A stretch of DNA of 64,000 nt. Source: Pseudomonas brassicacearum subsp. brassicacearum (GTDB lineage: Bacteria; Pseudomonadota; Gammaproteobacteria; Pseudomonadales; Pseudomonadaceae). Of this stretch, positions 41,533-51,233 are shown in pieces. Under the pieces are notes generated by a model that was not told the DNA's origin, searched no databases, and was given only the letters and a program-made list of their open reading frames with translations. A program made the translations under genes and the position numbers. Position 1 is the first letter of the stretch, and every line of letters starts with the position of its first letter. The stretch spans positions 1,116,001-1,180,000 of the forward strand of contig NZ_VZPJ01000001.1 of NCBI RefSeq assembly GCF_008801605.1, given 5' to 3'.

Positions 41533-42013
41533 ATCTTGACCGCGTGAACAGCCGCATCCGTCTGGATGCGGCTGCTCCGTGTCCCTGCGCGACGCATTGT
41601 CGCACCCTCCCATAGTCTTTCTTTCGGTTCCCCGGAATCGGGTCTAAGCTTGCCTTTGCGTGCGCTGGCGACTGCCGGTTTCAGGTCGACCCGACCCGAT
41701 GCGTTCGACAATCGTTCGTCAAAAAGGCCGCAAAGGCAGGTGAATACCGGCTGTTGCGACAGTTGCCTGGCATCACCCGAACGCTGTGTTTGAACACACC
41801 CCGTTACAACCGACCTGACCCCCTCGCCTCATTCCTTCGTTGCGACATTTTGCCGTGGGCCATTTTTGTCCCTACAAGGAACATGGAAAGGCCGCAGAAT
41901 CAGCTTTGGAAAGCATTGACCCAGGTCATGGCGCGTTGCAATGACCCCCCGCTTTCTCCATACTTGCGACCGATTTTTATCCTAATAAAACACCCAAACC
42001 GTGGAACCTTAGA
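41533..42013. other. Gene-free region between the two cco operons
   Basis: It holds a hairpin behind ccoP (41550-41573, AGCCGCATCC pairing with GGATGCGGCT) and the promoter region of the second operon. The sequence ATCCTAATAAAACACC near 41978 is AT-rich. I see no credible reading frame, although the region is long for a simple promoter. Confidence 0.5.
41916..41929 (+). promoter_or_regulatory. Weak Anr/FNR-like box upstream of the second ccoN
   Basis: TTGACCCAGGTCAT has the TTGAy-N4-rTCAw form but three mismatches to TTGAT-N4-ATCAA. It lies about 85 bases before the ccoN start. This may be a weak site or chance. Confidence 0.35.
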
Positions 42014-43456
42014 ATGAGCACAGCAATCAGTCCGACTGCTTATAACTATAAGGTAGTCCGCCAGTTCGCCATCATGACGGTGGTCTGGGGGATCCTTGGC
42101 ATGGGGCTCGGTGTCTTCATCGCCTCGCAACTGGTCTGGCCGGAGTTGAACTTCGATCTGCCATGGACGACATTTGGACGCCTGCGCCCGCTGCACACCA
42201 ACCTGGTGATCTTCGCCTTCGGTGGTTGTGCATTGTTTGCCACTTCTTACTACGTCGTGCAGCGAACCTGCCAAACGCGACTGATCTCCGACAGCCTCGC
42301 CGCCTTCACCTTCTGGGGCTGGCAAGCGGTCATCGTCGGTGCGATCGTGACCTTGCCACTGGGTTACACCACCACCAAGGAATACGCTGAGCTGGAATGG
42401 CCCCTGGCTATCCTGCTGGCCATCGTCTGGGTGACCTACGGTCTGGTGTTCTTCGGCACCATCGTCAAGCGCAAGACCAAGCACATCTACGTCGGTAACT
42501 GGTTCTACGGTGCGTTCATCGTCGTGACAGCCATGCTGCACATCGTCAACCACGCTTCCCTGCCGGTCAGCTTCTTCAAGTCGTACTCGGCCTATTCGGG
42601 CGCGACGGATGCGATGATCCAGTGGTGGTACGGCCACAACGCCGTAGGCTTCTTCCTGACCACAGGCTTCCTGGGGATGATGTACTACTTCGTGCCGAAA
42701 CAGGCCGAGCGTCCGATCTATTCCTATCGCCTGTCCATCGTCCACTTCTGGGCGCTGATCACCCTGTACATCTGGGCCGGTCCCCACCACCTGCACTACA
42801 CCGCACTGCCAGACTGGGCGCAGTCCCTGGGCATGGCGATGTCGATCATCCTGCTGGCGCCAAGCTGGGGCGGCATGATCAACGGCATGATGACCCTGTC
42901 GGGCGCCTGGCATAAGCTGCGCACCGACCCGATCCTGCGGTTCCTGGTTGTGTCGCTGGCGTTCTACGGCATGTCGACCTTCGAAGGCCCGATGATGGCG
43001 ATCAAGACCGTCAACTCCCTGAGCCACTACACCGACTGGACCATCGGCCACGTACACGCTGGTGCGCTCGGCTGGGTTGCGATGATTTCCATCGGCGCCA
43101 TCTACCACATGATCCCGAAACTGTTCGGTCGTGCGCAGATGCACAGCACCGGCCTGATCAACGCGCACTTCTGGCTCGCGACCATCGGCACCGTGCTCTA
43201 CATCGCCTCGATGTGGGTCAACGGAATCACCCAAGGCCTGATGTGGCGTGCGATCAACGACGACGGCACCCTGACCTACTCGTTCGTCGAAGCCCTGCAA
43301 GCCAGCCACCCGGGCTATATCGTCCGAGCCCTGGGCGGCGCGTTCTTCGCCAGCGGCATGCTGTTCATGGCCTACAACGTGTACCGCACCGTTCGTGCCT
43401 CTGACCCGGCTGAAGCTGAAGCCGCCGCCAAGATCGCCGTAGTTGGAGCTCACTGA
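42014..43456 (+). CDS. ccoN: cbb3-type cytochrome c oxidase subunit I, second copy
   Basis: This 480-residue catalytic subunit has the same heme and copper histidine motifs as the first copy ([38 protein letters not shown]). It starts the operon followed by ccoGHIS, the position of the constitutive Cco-1 oxidase in P. aeruginosa. Parts of the gene are identical at DNA level to the first copy over 68 and 76 consecutive bases, while the ends differ, a mosaic pattern. The ccoO start overlaps its stop by one base. Confidence 0.97.
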   Translation: MSTAISPTAYNYKVVRQFAIMTVVWGILGMGLGVFIASQLVWPELNFDLPWTTFGRLRPLHTNLVIFAFGGCALFATSYYVVQRTCQTRLISDSLAAFTFWGWQAVIVGAIVTLPLGYTTTKEYAELEWPLAILLAIVWVTYGLVFFGTIVKRKTKHIYVGNWFYGAFIVVTAMLHIVNHASLPVSFFKSYSAYSGATDAMIQWWYGHNAVGFFLTTGFLGMMYYFVPKQAERPIYSYRLSIVHFWALITLYIWAGPHHLHYTALPDWAQSLGMAMSIILLAPSWGGMINGMMTLSGAWHKLRTDPILRFLVVSLAFYGMSTFEGPMMAIKTVNSLSHYTDWTIGHVHAGALGWVAMISIGAIYHMIPKLFGRAQMHSTGLINAHFWLATIGTVLYIASMWVNGITQGLMWRAINDDGTLTYSFVEALQASHPGYIVRALGGAFFASGMLFMAYNVYRTVRASDPAEAEAAAKIAVVGAH

Positions 43457-44064
43457 TGAAGCACGAAGCAGTAGAGAAGAATATCGGCCTGCTGGCCTTC
43501 TTCATGGTCATCGCCGTGAGCATCGGCGGCCTGACCCAGATCGTTCCGCTGTTCTTCCAGGACGTGACCAACAAGCCGGTCGAAGGCATGAAGCCACGTA
43601 CCGCCCTTGAGCTGGAAGGCCGTGACATCTATATCGCCAACGGTTGTGTCGGCTGCCACTCGCAGATGATCCGTCCGTTCCGCGCCGAAACCGAACGCTA
43701 TGGCCACTATTCGGTCGCCGGTGAAAGCGTCTGGGACCACCCATTCCTGTGGGGTTCCAAGCGTACCGGTCCGGACCTGGCCCGCGTTGGCGGCCGCTAC
43801 TCCGACGACTGGCACCGTGCGCACTTGTACAATCCGCGCAACGTAGTGCCTGAGTCGAAAATGCCGGCCTACCCGTTCCTCGTAGAAAACAAGCTCGACG
43901 GCAAAGACACCGCCAAGAAAATGGAAGTCCTGCGCACCCTGGGCGTGCCTTACACCGACGAAGACATCGCCGGTGCCAAGGATGCCGTCAAGGGCAAGAC
44001 TGAAATGGACGCGCTGGTGGCCTATCTGCAAGGCCTGGGCACCATCATCAAAAGCAAACGGTGA
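43456..44064 (+). CDS. ccoO: cbb3 oxidase subunit II, second copy
   Basis: This 202-residue mono-heme cytochrome c has an N-terminal helix ([20 protein letters not shown]) and the GCVGCHSQ heme site. It overlaps ccoN in a TGATG arrangement, so translation is coupled. It differs from the first copy chiefly in [20 protein letters not shown], where that copy has a different acidic loop. Confidence 0.97.
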   Translation: MKHEAVEKNIGLLAFFMVIAVSIGGLTQIVPLFFQDVTNKPVEGMKPRTALELEGRDIYIANGCVGCHSQMIRPFRAETERYGHYSVAGESVWDHPFLWGSKRTGPDLARVGGRYSDDWHRAHLYNPRNVVPESKMPAYPFLVENKLDGKDTAKKMEVLRTLGVPYTDEDIAGAKDAVKGKTEMDALVAYLQGLGTIIKSKR

Positions 44065-44070
44065 TTCTTT

Positions 44071-44256
44071 ATGGATATCGGGATGATTCGCGGCCTGGGC
44101 ACCGTCGTCGTGATGGTGGCCTTCATCGGTCTGGCCCTGTGGGTGTTCAGCCCCAAGCGCAAGTCGGAGTTTGACGACGCGACCTTGCTGCCGTTCGCGG
44201 ATGATCCCGAAGCCATCAAGCACGTCGAGCAAGCTTCTAGGAGTAACAAAGAATGA
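44071..44256 (+). CDS. ccoQ: cbb3 oxidase small subunit CcoQ, second copy
   Basis: This 61-residue one-helix protein ([19 protein letters not shown], then [19 protein letters not shown]) is a close relative of the first CcoQ. Its end overlaps the ccoP start by four bases, as in the other operon. Confidence 0.93.
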   Translation: MDIGMIRGLGTVVVMVAFIGLALWVFSPKRKSEFDDATLLPFADDPEAIKHVEQASRSNKE

Positions 44257-45236
44257 CTACATTCTGGAGTCTGTACGTCACAGTCCTCAGCCTGGGAACG
44301 ATCTTCTCCCTGACCTGGCTGCTGCTGTCGACCCGCAAGGGCCAGCGCGCCGAGCAGACGGACGAGACCGTCGGCCACTCGTTCGACGGGATCGAGGAAT
44401 ACGACAACCCACTGCCGAAATGGTGGTTCATGCTGTTCGTGGGCACCATCGTGTTCGCCCTCGGTTACCTGGTGCTCTACCCTGGCCTGGGCAACTGGAA
44501 AGGCCTGCTGCCAGGCTATAACTACCTGGACACCGAAAAGCAGACCGCCTTCGCCAACGGCCAGACCGGCTGGACAGGTGTTCACGAGTGGGAAAAGGAA
44601 ATGGCTCGCTCGGACGCCAAGTTCGGTCCGATCTTCGCCAAGTTCGCCTCCATGCCGATCGAAGAAGTCGCCAAGGACCCGCAAGCCCTGAAGATGGGTG
44701 GCCGCCTGTTCGCCTCCAACTGCTCGGTTTGCCATGGTTCCGACGCCAAGGGTGCCTATGGCTTCCCCAACCTGACCGACGCCGACTGGCGCTGGGGCGG
44801 TGAGCCGGAAACCATCAAGACCACCATCATGGGCGGTCGTCACGCCGTGATGCCGGGCTGGGCTGCCGTGGTTGGCGAGCAAGGCGTCGCTGACGTGGCT
44901 TCCTACCTGGTGACCAGCCTGCACGGCCGCAAACTGCCGGAAGGCGCCAAGGCCGATCCGGCCAACGGCCAGAAACTGTTCGCGGCCAACTGCGTGGCCT
45001 GCCATGGCCCAGCCGGCAAAGGCACGCCCGCCATGGGCGCACCTGACCTGACGCACCCTGCGGCGTTCATCTACGGTTCGAGCTTCGCTCAACTGCAGCA
45101 GACCATCCGCTACGGCCGCCAGGGCCAGATGCCTGCCCAGGCTGACCTGCAAGGCAACGACAAGGTCCACTTGCTGGCCGCCTATGTCTATAGCCTGTCT
45201 CATGGCGAAAAGGCTCCGGCCGCTGACGCCCAGTAA
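44253..45236 (+). CDS. ccoP: cbb3 oxidase subunit III (di-heme), second copy
   Basis: This 327-residue di-heme cytochrome c has two N-terminal helices and heme sites CSVCH and CVACH. It carries a ten-residue insertion after the second helix ([18 protein letters not shown]) compared with the first copy, where the segment reads ENGW. Axial Met candidates lie in HAVMPGWA and GQMPAQ. A strong terminator follows at 45256. Confidence 0.97.
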   Translation: MTTFWSLYVTVLSLGTIFSLTWLLLSTRKGQRAEQTDETVGHSFDGIEEYDNPLPKWWFMLFVGTIVFALGYLVLYPGLGNWKGLLPGYNYLDTEKQTAFANGQTGWTGVHEWEKEMARSDAKFGPIFAKFASMPIEEVAKDPQALKMGGRLFASNCSVCHGSDAKGAYGFPNLTDADWRWGGEPETIKTTIMGGRHAVMPGWAAVVGEQGVADVASYLVTSLHGRKLPEGAKADPANGQKLFAANCVACHGPAGKGTPAMGAPDLTHPAAFIYGSSFAQLQQTIRYGRQGQMPAQADLQGNDKVHLLAAYVYSLSHGEKAPAADAQ

Positions 45237-45255
45237 GACGAGTAGCTGATACACC

Positions 45256-45291
45256 AAAGGCCCCGCCAATCTGATTGGCGGGGCCTTTTTG
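45256..45291 (+). terminator. Rho-independent terminator of the second cco operon
   Basis: AAAGGCCCCGCCAAT pairs with ATTGGCGGGGCCTTT around a three-base loop, followed by T residues. Confidence 0.92.
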
Positions 45292-45462
45292 TTACCGGCC
45301 GAAAACCTGGGTAAATCTGTTTCGCCTGTCGGCCACCCGCCCCGGTAGCAACATGCCTACATCGGCGTGGCAGTGCTCGACCCGTGGGTTGGCTGATGCA
45401 TATTCGGCAGTCATCACAAGATGCCCTTCGGCTCGCCAACGCCACAGAAAGTCTATAGTCAA

Positions 45463-45476
45463 TTGATCTGAGTCAT
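45463..45476 (+). promoter_or_regulatory. Anr/FNR box upstream of ccoG
   Basis: TTGATCTGAGTCAT has a perfect left half-site TTGAT and a right half-site GTCAT, against consensus TTGAT-N4-ATCAA. A TATGCA hexamer at 45503-45508 would place the box near -41.5 of a class II activated promoter for ccoGHIS. Confidence 0.65.
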
Positions 45477-45643
45477 GACTTGTTACATCCGCTACACCAT
45501 TCTATGCAGACCCCCAACGCGACCAAAGGTCGCACCCTTGGGCTAGAGCGACAGGCGTATCATTGCGCCACCGCAACACCCTTTCTGACCGTGGTCGGCA
45601 CGTACTGGCCCCGGCACTTTTCCACTGCCGTGGGATGCATTCG

Positions 45644-47059
45644 ATGAGTAACCAGATTCCGGTACATGACGTCACCCCGCCTGCCAAGGACGCGAACAAA
45701 AGCGTCGACCTGTATGCCTCTCGGGAAAAAATCTACACCCGCGCCTTCACTGGCCTGTTCCGCAACCTGCGAATGGCTGGCGGCGCGCTATTGTTCCTGC
45801 TGTATTTCGGTACGGTCTGGCTGAACTGGGGTGGTCATCAGGCCGTCTGGTGGAACTTGCCAGAGCGCAAATTCTTTATTTTCGGCGCCACCTTCTGGCC
45901 CCAGGATTTCATCCTGCTCTCGGGGATGTTGATCATTGCCGCCTTTGGCCTGTTTTTCATCACGGTCTATGCCGGACGAGTGTGGTGTGGCTATACCTGC
46001 CCACAGAGCGTGTGGACCTGGATCTTCATGTGGTGCGAAAAAGTCACCGAAGGCGACCGCAACCAGCGCATCAAGCTCGACAAGGCCCCCATGGGCGCCA
46101 ACAAATTCCTGCGCAAGCTCGCCAAGCACAGCCTGTGGCTGCTGATAGGTTTCGTCACCGGCATGACCTTTGTCGGTTACTTCACGCCAATCCGCGAACT
46201 GGTGTTCGAGTTCTTTACCGGCCAGGCCGATGGCTGGTCGTATTTCTGGGTGGGTTTCTTCACCCTCGCCACCTACGGCAACGCTGGCTGGCTGCGTGAG
46301 CAAGTGTGTATCTACATGTGCCCTTACGCACGCTTCCAGAGCGTGATGTTCGACAAGGACACCTTGATCGTTTCCTACGACCCGCGTCGTGGCGAAAGCC
46401 GTGGCCCGCGCAAGAAGGGCGTTGACTACAAAGCCCTGGGCCTGGGGGATTGCATCGACTGCACCATGTGCGTCCAGGTCTGCCCTACCGGTATCGACAT
46501 CCGCGACGGCCTGCAGATCGAGTGCATCGGCTGCGCGGCCTGTATCGATGCCTGCGACAACATCATGGACAAAATGGATTATCCACGCGGCCTGATCAGC
46601 TACACCACCGAACACAACCTTTCGGGGCAGAAAACCCATAAACTGCGCCCGCGCCTGATCGGCTATGCCTTGGTGCTGCTGACCATGATGAGCCTGTTGG
46701 CGGCGGCGTTCTTCATGCGCTCGCTGGTGGGTTTCGACGTCAGCAAGGACCGCGTGCTCTACCGTGAAAACGCCGAAGGCCGGATCGAGAACGTCTACAG
46801 CCTGAAGATCATGAACAAAGACCAACGCGACCACACGTATGTCCTGGAAGCCGCCGGCCTACCCGACCTCAAGCTGCAAGGCCGGCGGGAAATCAAGGTC
46901 GCGGCCGGCGAGATCTACAGCCAGCCGGTCGAGCTGTCCAGCGCACCGGAACAACTGCCATCGAGCACCAACGAGGTGACCTTCATCCTCAAGGATGCCG
47001 ATGACGAAAGCGTACATGTCGAAGCCAAGAGCCGGTTCATCGGCCCACAAACTCGTTGA
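45644..47059 (+). CDS. ccoG: cbb3 oxidase assembly protein CcoG (polyferredoxin-type)
   Basis: CcoG is a membrane iron-sulfur protein proposed to reduce copper during cbb3 assembly. The 471-residue product has several helices, NapH-like cysteine motifs (VWCGYTCPQSVW and CIYMCPYARFQ), two 4Fe-4S motifs (DCIDCTMCVQVCPTGID and CIGCAACIDACDNIMD) and a C-terminal Ig-like FixG domain. Start ATG at 45644 (MSNQIPVHDV) has GGGATG upstream. It opens ccoGHIS behind an Anr-type box. Confidence 0.95.
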   Translation: MSNQIPVHDVTPPAKDANKSVDLYASREKIYTRAFTGLFRNLRMAGGALLFLLYFGTVWLNWGGHQAVWWNLPERKFFIFGATFWPQDFILLSGMLIIAAFGLFFITVYAGRVWCGYTCPQSVWTWIFMWCEKVTEGDRNQRIKLDKAPMGANKFLRKLAKHSLWLLIGFVTGMTFVGYFTPIRELVFEFFTGQADGWSYFWVGFFTLATYGNAGWLREQVCIYMCPYARFQSVMFDKDTLIVSYDPRRGESRGPRKKGVDYKALGLGDCIDCTMCVQVCPTGIDIRDGLQIECIGCAACIDACDNIMDKMDYPRGLISYTTEHNLSGQKTHKLRPRLIGYALVLLTMMSLLAAAFFMRSLVGFDVSKDRVLYRENAEGRIENVYSLKIMNKDQRDHTYVLEAAGLPDLKLQGRREIKVAAGEIYSQPVELSSAPEQLPSSTNEVTFILKDADDESVHVEAKSRFIGPQTR

Positions 47060-47070
47060 GAGAACTGAAC

Positions 47071-47610
47071 ATGCCTGCAGCAACCGCCTCCAGCCCTTGG
47101 TACAAGCACCTCTGGCCGTGGATCATCATCGCGATCCTGACCTGTTCGGTGACACTGAGCCTGACGATGGTGACCATTGCGGTGAAGAACCCGGACAACC
47201 TGGTCAACGACAACTATTACGAAGCCGGCAAGGGTATCAACCGCTCGCTGGAGCGCGAATTGCTGGCCCAGACCCTGCAACTGCGTGCCAACGTGCAACT
47301 GGACGAGCTCACCGGTGAAGTGAACCTGCGCCTGAACGGCAACAGCCGTCCCCAGACCCTGGAACTGAGCCTGATCTCGCCGACCCAGCCGGAGAAGGAC
47401 CGCAAGATCGTCCTGACCCGCAACGACAGTGAACCGGGGCGCTACGTCGGCCAGTTGACCGACAAGGTCGAAGGCCGGCGCTTTGTCGAATTGCTGGGTG
47501 TGGAGAACGACAAGACCTGGCGCCTGTTCGAAGAAGAACAGATCAATCACGGCCAGGACCTCTTGCTTGGCGATGAACCGCTGCAAGGCGCTGAAGACCT
47601 GAAGAAATAA
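47071..47610 (+). CDS. ccoH: FixH/CcoH-family cbb3 assembly protein
   Basis: CcoH is a single-pass membrane protein that helps assemble cbb3 oxidase. The 179-residue protein has one N-terminal helix (WPWIIIAILTCSVTLSLTMVTIAV), the typical NPDNLVNDNYYEAGKGIN segment just outside it, and a periplasmic beta-rich domain. It follows ccoG by 11 bases. A repeat of a different family from the common REPs lies between it and ccoI. Confidence 0.93.
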   Translation: MPAATASSPWYKHLWPWIIIAILTCSVTLSLTMVTIAVKNPDNLVNDNYYEAGKGINRSLERELLAQTLQLRANVQLDELTGEVNLRLNGNSRPQTLELSLISPTQPEKDRKIVLTRNDSEPGRYVGQLTDKVEGRRFVELLGVENDKTWRLFEEEQINHGQDLLLGDEPLQGAEDLKK

Positions 47611-47625
47611 ACGACGGCGCTTCTG

Positions 47626-47736
47626 ATCGTTCCCACGCTCCGCGTGGAAACGCGGCCCGGGACGCTCTGCGTCCCTTCTAAGCGTGACGCGGAGCGTCAC
47701 AGGATGCATTCCCACGCAGAGCGTGGGAACGATCAT
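47626..47736. repeat. Second-family palindromic repeat inside the ccoGHIS cluster
   Basis: GATCGTTCCCACGCTCCGCG at the left mirrors AGAGCGTGGGAACGATCA at the right, with two further GACGC/GCGTC hairpins between. It is not of the GTGGGAGC REP family. It splits ccoGH from ccoI and could weaken read-through or mark an mRNA processing point. Confidence 0.85.
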
Positions 47737-47760
47737 TGGACAACGTTCTGTGAACACGCA

Positions 47761-50211
47761 ATGACCACTCCACAGCCCTGCTACCACTGCGCCCTGCCCG
47801 TCCCCCCGGGCAGTCGCTTCACCGCCGTTGTCCTCGGTGAAACCCGCGAGCTGTGCTGCCCGGGCTGCCAGGCGGTGGCCGAGGCCATTGTCGCCGGAGG
47901 CCTGGAAAGTTATTACCAGCATCGCAGCGAAGCGTCGGCCAATCCCGAATCCCTGCCCGTCCAGTTGACCGATGAACTGGCGCTCTACGATCGCCCTGAC
48001 GTACAGCAATCATTCGTGCGCCATGAAGGCGAACTGGCCGAAACCACCCTGTTGATGGAAGGCATCAGTTGCGCCGCCTGCGGCTGGCTGATTGAAAAAC
48101 AATTACGCAGCCTGCCGGCCGTGGCCGAAGCGCGATTGAACCTGTCCAATCATCGCCTGCATGTACGTTGGGCCGACGCTCAACTACCGCTGAGCACGCT
48201 GCTCGCCGAATTGCGCCAGATCGGCTACGTAGCGCACCCGTACCAGGCCGACCAGGCCTGTGAACAACTCGCCGCACAAAACCGCCTGGCCCTGCGCCAA
48301 TTGGGCGTGGCCGGTCTGTTGTGGTTCCAGGCGATGATGGCGACCATGGCCACCTGGCCGGAATTCAACATCGACCTGAGCCCGGAGATGCACACCATCC
48401 TGCGCTGGGTTGCCCTGTTCCTCACCACGCCCATCGTCTTCTATAGCTGCGCGCCGTTCTTCAAAGGCGCCATGCGCGACCTGCGCACCCGCCACCTGAC
48501 CATGGACGTTTCCGTGTCCCTGGCCATCGGCAGTGCCTACGTTGCCGGGATCTGGACGTCGATCACCGGGGTCGGCGAGTTGTACTTCGATGCCGTTGGC
48601 ATGTTCGCCCTGTTCCTGCTGGCCGGCCGTTACCTGGAACGCCGGGCTCGGGAACGCACGGCTGCCGCCACCGCCCAACTGGTCAATCTGTTGCCGGCCT
48701 CGTGCCTGCGCCTGGAGGATAACGGCCAGAGTGAACGCATCCTGCTCAGCGAATTGCGCACCGGTGACCGGGTGCTGGTGCATCCCGGGGCAGTCCTGCC
48801 GGCCGATGGCAAGATCCTGGATGGCCAGTCCAGCATCGACGAATCGCTGCTGACCGGTGAATACCTGCCACAACCTCGCCAGGTGGGCGACGCGGTCACC
48901 GCCGGCACGCTGAACGTCGAAGGGGCCTTGACGGTCGAGGTGCTGGCCCTCGGGCAAGACACCCGGTTGTCCGCCATCGTGCGGCTGCTGGAGCGGGCCC
49001 AGGCCGAGAAGCCGCGACTGGCGGAAATCGCCGACCGCGCCGCCCAATGGTTCTTGCTGTTCTCCTTGGTCGCCGCTGCCGTCATCGGGCTGGTGTGGTG
49101 GCAACTGGACGCTTCGCGCGCGTTCTGGATCGTCCTGGCGATGCTCGTCGCCACCTGCCCTTGCGCGTTGTCACTCGCCACGCCGACCGCCCTCACCGCC
49201 GCTACCGGCACCTTGCACAAGCTCGGCCTGCTGCTGACGCGCGGGCATGTGCTGGAAGGCCTGAACCAGATCGATACGGTGATTTTCGACAAGACCGGTA
49301 CCCTCACCGAAGGCCGCCTGGCGTTGCGCGCCATTCGGCCATTGGCGGCCCTCGACAGTGATCAATGCCTGGGCTTGGCCGCTGCCCTGGAGAACCGCTC
49401 GGAACACCCCATCGCCCGCGCCTTCGGCCGCGCGCCATTGGCCGCCGAACAGGTGCAAAGCACCCCCGGGCTGGGGCTGGAAGGCCTCGTGGCGGAACAG
49501 CACCTGCGCATCGGTCAGCCGGGTTTTGTCTGCGAACTGAGTGGCGCCGCGGTACCGCAAATGCCGGACGAACCCGGGCAATGGCTGTTGCTGGGCGATG
49601 AGATCGGGCCCTTGGCCTGGTTCGTCCTCGATGACCGCTTGCGCGTCGATGCCCCGGCGCTGCTGGCGGCCTGCAAGGCACGGGGCTGGCGGACGCTGCT
49701 GTTGTCGGGTGACAGTTCGCCCATGGTTGCCAGCGTCGCCGCCGAACTGGGCATCGATGAGGCTCGCGGCGGCCTGCGCCCGGACGACAAACTGGCCGTG
49801 TTGCAGCAGTTGCATCAACAGGGCCGCAAGGTGCTGATGCTCGGCGATGGGGTGAACGACGTGCCCGTGCTGGCGGCAGCGGACATCAGTGTCGCCATGG
49901 GCTCGGCCACCGACCTGGCCAAGACCAGCGCCGACGCGGTGCTGCTGTCCAACCGCCTCGACGCCCTGATCCACGCCTTCAGTCTGGCTCGACGCACCCG
50001 CCGGGTGATCATTGAGAACCTGGTGTGGGCAGGGTTGTACAATGGCCTCATGTTGCCGTTCGCCGCCCTTGGCTGGATTACCCCGGTGTGGGCGGCGGTC
50101 GGCATGTCCATCAGTTCGTTGACCGTGGTGTTGAATGCGCTGAGGCTGACACGTCAGCCCAAGACGCAGGTTTTCGACGCCACGCCCGATACCCGCCCGC
50201 TGCCGGCCTGA
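47761..50211 (+). CDS. ccoI: Copper-transporting P-type ATPase CcoI
   Basis: CcoI is a CopA2-type P1B ATPase that exports copper to the periplasm for the CcoN CuB site. The 816-residue protein has a cysteine-rich N-terminus (CYHCALPVPPG, CCPGCQ), an HMA domain with CAAC (GISCAACGWLIE), and eight helices with the TCPCALSLATPTAL metal site. DKTGTLTEG carries the phosphorylated Asp, and GDGVNDVPVLAAAD forms the hinge. ATG at 47761 begins MTTPQPCYHC; frames further upstream run through the repeat and are not coding. Confidence 0.96.
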   Translation: MTTPQPCYHCALPVPPGSRFTAVVLGETRELCCPGCQAVAEAIVAGGLESYYQHRSEASANPESLPVQLTDELALYDRPDVQQSFVRHEGELAETTLLMEGISCAACGWLIEKQLRSLPAVAEARLNLSNHRLHVRWADAQLPLSTLLAELRQIGYVAHPYQADQACEQLAAQNRLALRQLGVAGLLWFQAMMATMATWPEFNIDLSPEMHTILRWVALFLTTPIVFYSCAPFFKGAMRDLRTRHLTMDVSVSLAIGSAYVAGIWTSITGVGELYFDAVGMFALFLLAGRYLERRARERTAAATAQLVNLLPASCLRLEDNGQSERILLSELRTGDRVLVHPGAVLPADGKILDGQSSIDESLLTGEYLPQPRQVGDAVTAGTLNVEGALTVEVLALGQDTRLSAIVRLLERAQAEKPRLAEIADRAAQWFLLFSLVAAAVIGLVWWQLDASRAFWIVLAMLVATCPCALSLATPTALTAATGTLHKLGLLLTRGHVLEGLNQIDTVIFDKTGTLTEGRLALRAIRPLAALDSDQCLGLAAALENRSEHPIARAFGRAPLAAEQVQSTPGLGLEGLVAEQHLRIGQPGFVCELSGAAVPQMPDEPGQWLLLGDEIGPLAWFVLDDRLRVDAPALLAACKARGWRTLLLSGDSSPMVASVAAELGIDEARGGLRPDDKLAVLQQLHQQGRKVLMLGDGVNDVPVLAAADISVAMGSATDLAKTSADAVLLSNRLDALIHAFSLARRTRRVIIENLVWAGLYNGLMLPFAALGWITPVWAAVGMSISSLTVVLNALRLTRQPKTQVFDATPDTRPLPA

Positions 50212-50235
50212 GCCGCGCGGGCATGGAGTTCCGAC

Positions 50236-50454
50236 ATGCCAGCTCTCTACGTGATGATCCCGGCCGCGCTGCTGATCGTGGCCATCGCCGTGTACATTTT
50301 CTTCTGGGCCGTGGACAGCGGCCAGTACGACGACCTCGACGGTCCGGCCCACAGCATTCTGTTCGACGATCAGGACCCGAACCACAAGGCAGCGGTGAAC
50401 GAAGCCAGCGGCGAAGCCCGCAAGCCGGACGACAAGGCCCCGCCCCATGCTTGA
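50236..50454 (+). CDS. ccoS: cbb3 oxidase assembly protein CcoS
   Basis: CcoS is a small one-helix protein needed for heme and copper insertion into cbb3 oxidase. The 72-residue protein has a helix (YVMIPAALLIVAIAVYIFFWAV) followed by the family signature SGQYDDLDGPAHSILFDD. Its end overlaps the next gene by eight bases, so the two are co-translated. Confidence 0.94.
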   Translation: MPALYVMIPAALLIVAIAVYIFFWAVDSGQYDDLDGPAHSILFDDQDPNHKAAVNEASGEARKPDDKAPPHA

Positions 50455-51130
50455 CCTGGCACCCCTGTTGGTTTCTGCGGTCATCCTTGGCCTGCTCGGC
50501 GGTGGACACTGCCTGGGCATGTGCGGCGGCCTGATGGGCGCCCTGACCCTGGCGATTCCCAAGGAACAGCGCAGCAGCCGCTTCCGGTTGCTGCTGGCGT
50601 ACAACCTGGGACGGATCCTGAGCTACGCCACCGCCGGGTTGCTGATCGGCCTGGCCGGTTGGGCCGTGTCCAACAGCCCGGCAGCGATGATCATGCGGGT
50701 GCTGGCCGGCTTGCTGTTGATTGCCATGGGCCTGTACCTGGCGGGCTGGTGGAGCGGCCTGACTCGCATCGAAGGTGTGGGGCGTGGCTTGTGGCGACAC
50801 ATCCAGCCCGTCGCCAACCGTTTGCTGCCGGTGTCGAGCCTGCCTCGGGCCTTGCTGCTCGGCGCGCTGTGGGGCTGGCTACCGTGCGGCCTGGTCTACA
50901 GCACCCTGCTCTGGTCCGCCAGCCAAGGCAATGCACTGGACAGCGCGCTGCTGATGCTCGCCTTCGGCCTGGGCACCTGGCCGGTGCTGCTCGCCACGGG
51001 CCTGGCCGCCGAACGCGTCACCGCCCTGCTGCGCAAACGCAGCGTGCGCATGGCCGGTGGTTTGTTGGTGATTATTTTCGGGGTATGGACACTGCCGGGG
51101 CCGCATCAACATTGGCTCATGGGGCACTGA
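50447..51130 (+). CDS. DsbD_2/TauE-like membrane protein of the cco cluster
   Basis: This polytopic protein of 227 residues begins MLDLAPLLVSAVILGLLGGG and has the HCLGMCGGLMGAL motif, ALLGALWGWLPCGLVYS and paired cysteines typical of the family annotated as sulfite exporter TauE/SafE or DsbD_2. Related proteins transport reducing power or copper for cytochrome oxidase maturation. Overlap with ccoS makes an assembly role more likely than sulfite export; this is inference from context. Confidence 0.85.
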   Translation: MLDLAPLLVSAVILGLLGGGHCLGMCGGLMGALTLAIPKEQRSSRFRLLLAYNLGRILSYATAGLLIGLAGWAVSNSPAAMIMRVLAGLLLIAMGLYLAGWWSGLTRIEGVGRGLWRHIQPVANRLLPVSSLPRALLLGALWGWLPCGLVYSTLLWSASQGNALDSALLMLAFGLGTWPVLLATGLAAERVTALLRKRSVRMAGGLLVIIFGVWTLPGPHQHWLMGH

Positions 51131-51142
51131 CCGAGTTGCCCC

Positions 51143-51205
51143 AATCGCGAGCAAGCTCGCTCCCACATGGAAAGTCTCCTGTGGGAGCGAGCTTGCTCGC
51201 GATGA
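51143..51205. repeat. REP pair in outward orientation
   Basis: AATCGCGAGCAAGCTCGCTC on the left and TGTGGGAGCGAGCTTGCTCG on the right lie back to back, the reverse of the usual REPIN arrangement, with an 18-base interior. It lies between the TauE-like gene and hemN. Confidence 0.8.
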
Positions 51206-51233
51206 GGCCTGCATCGACAACTCCGATGCCCTG

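Larger units (their letters stand above)
45237..45643. other. Gene-free region between the second cco operon and ccoG
   Basis: It contains the cco terminator (45256-45291) and the ccoG promoter region with an Anr-type box (45463-45476). Between them I see no supported gene; the short frames present lack ribosome sites. Confidence 0.55.

Noticed and set aside
47644..47760. Upstream extension of ccoI
   Set aside because: The added 39 residues are translated from the palindromic repeat; the family start MTTPQPCYHC at 47761 is preferred.
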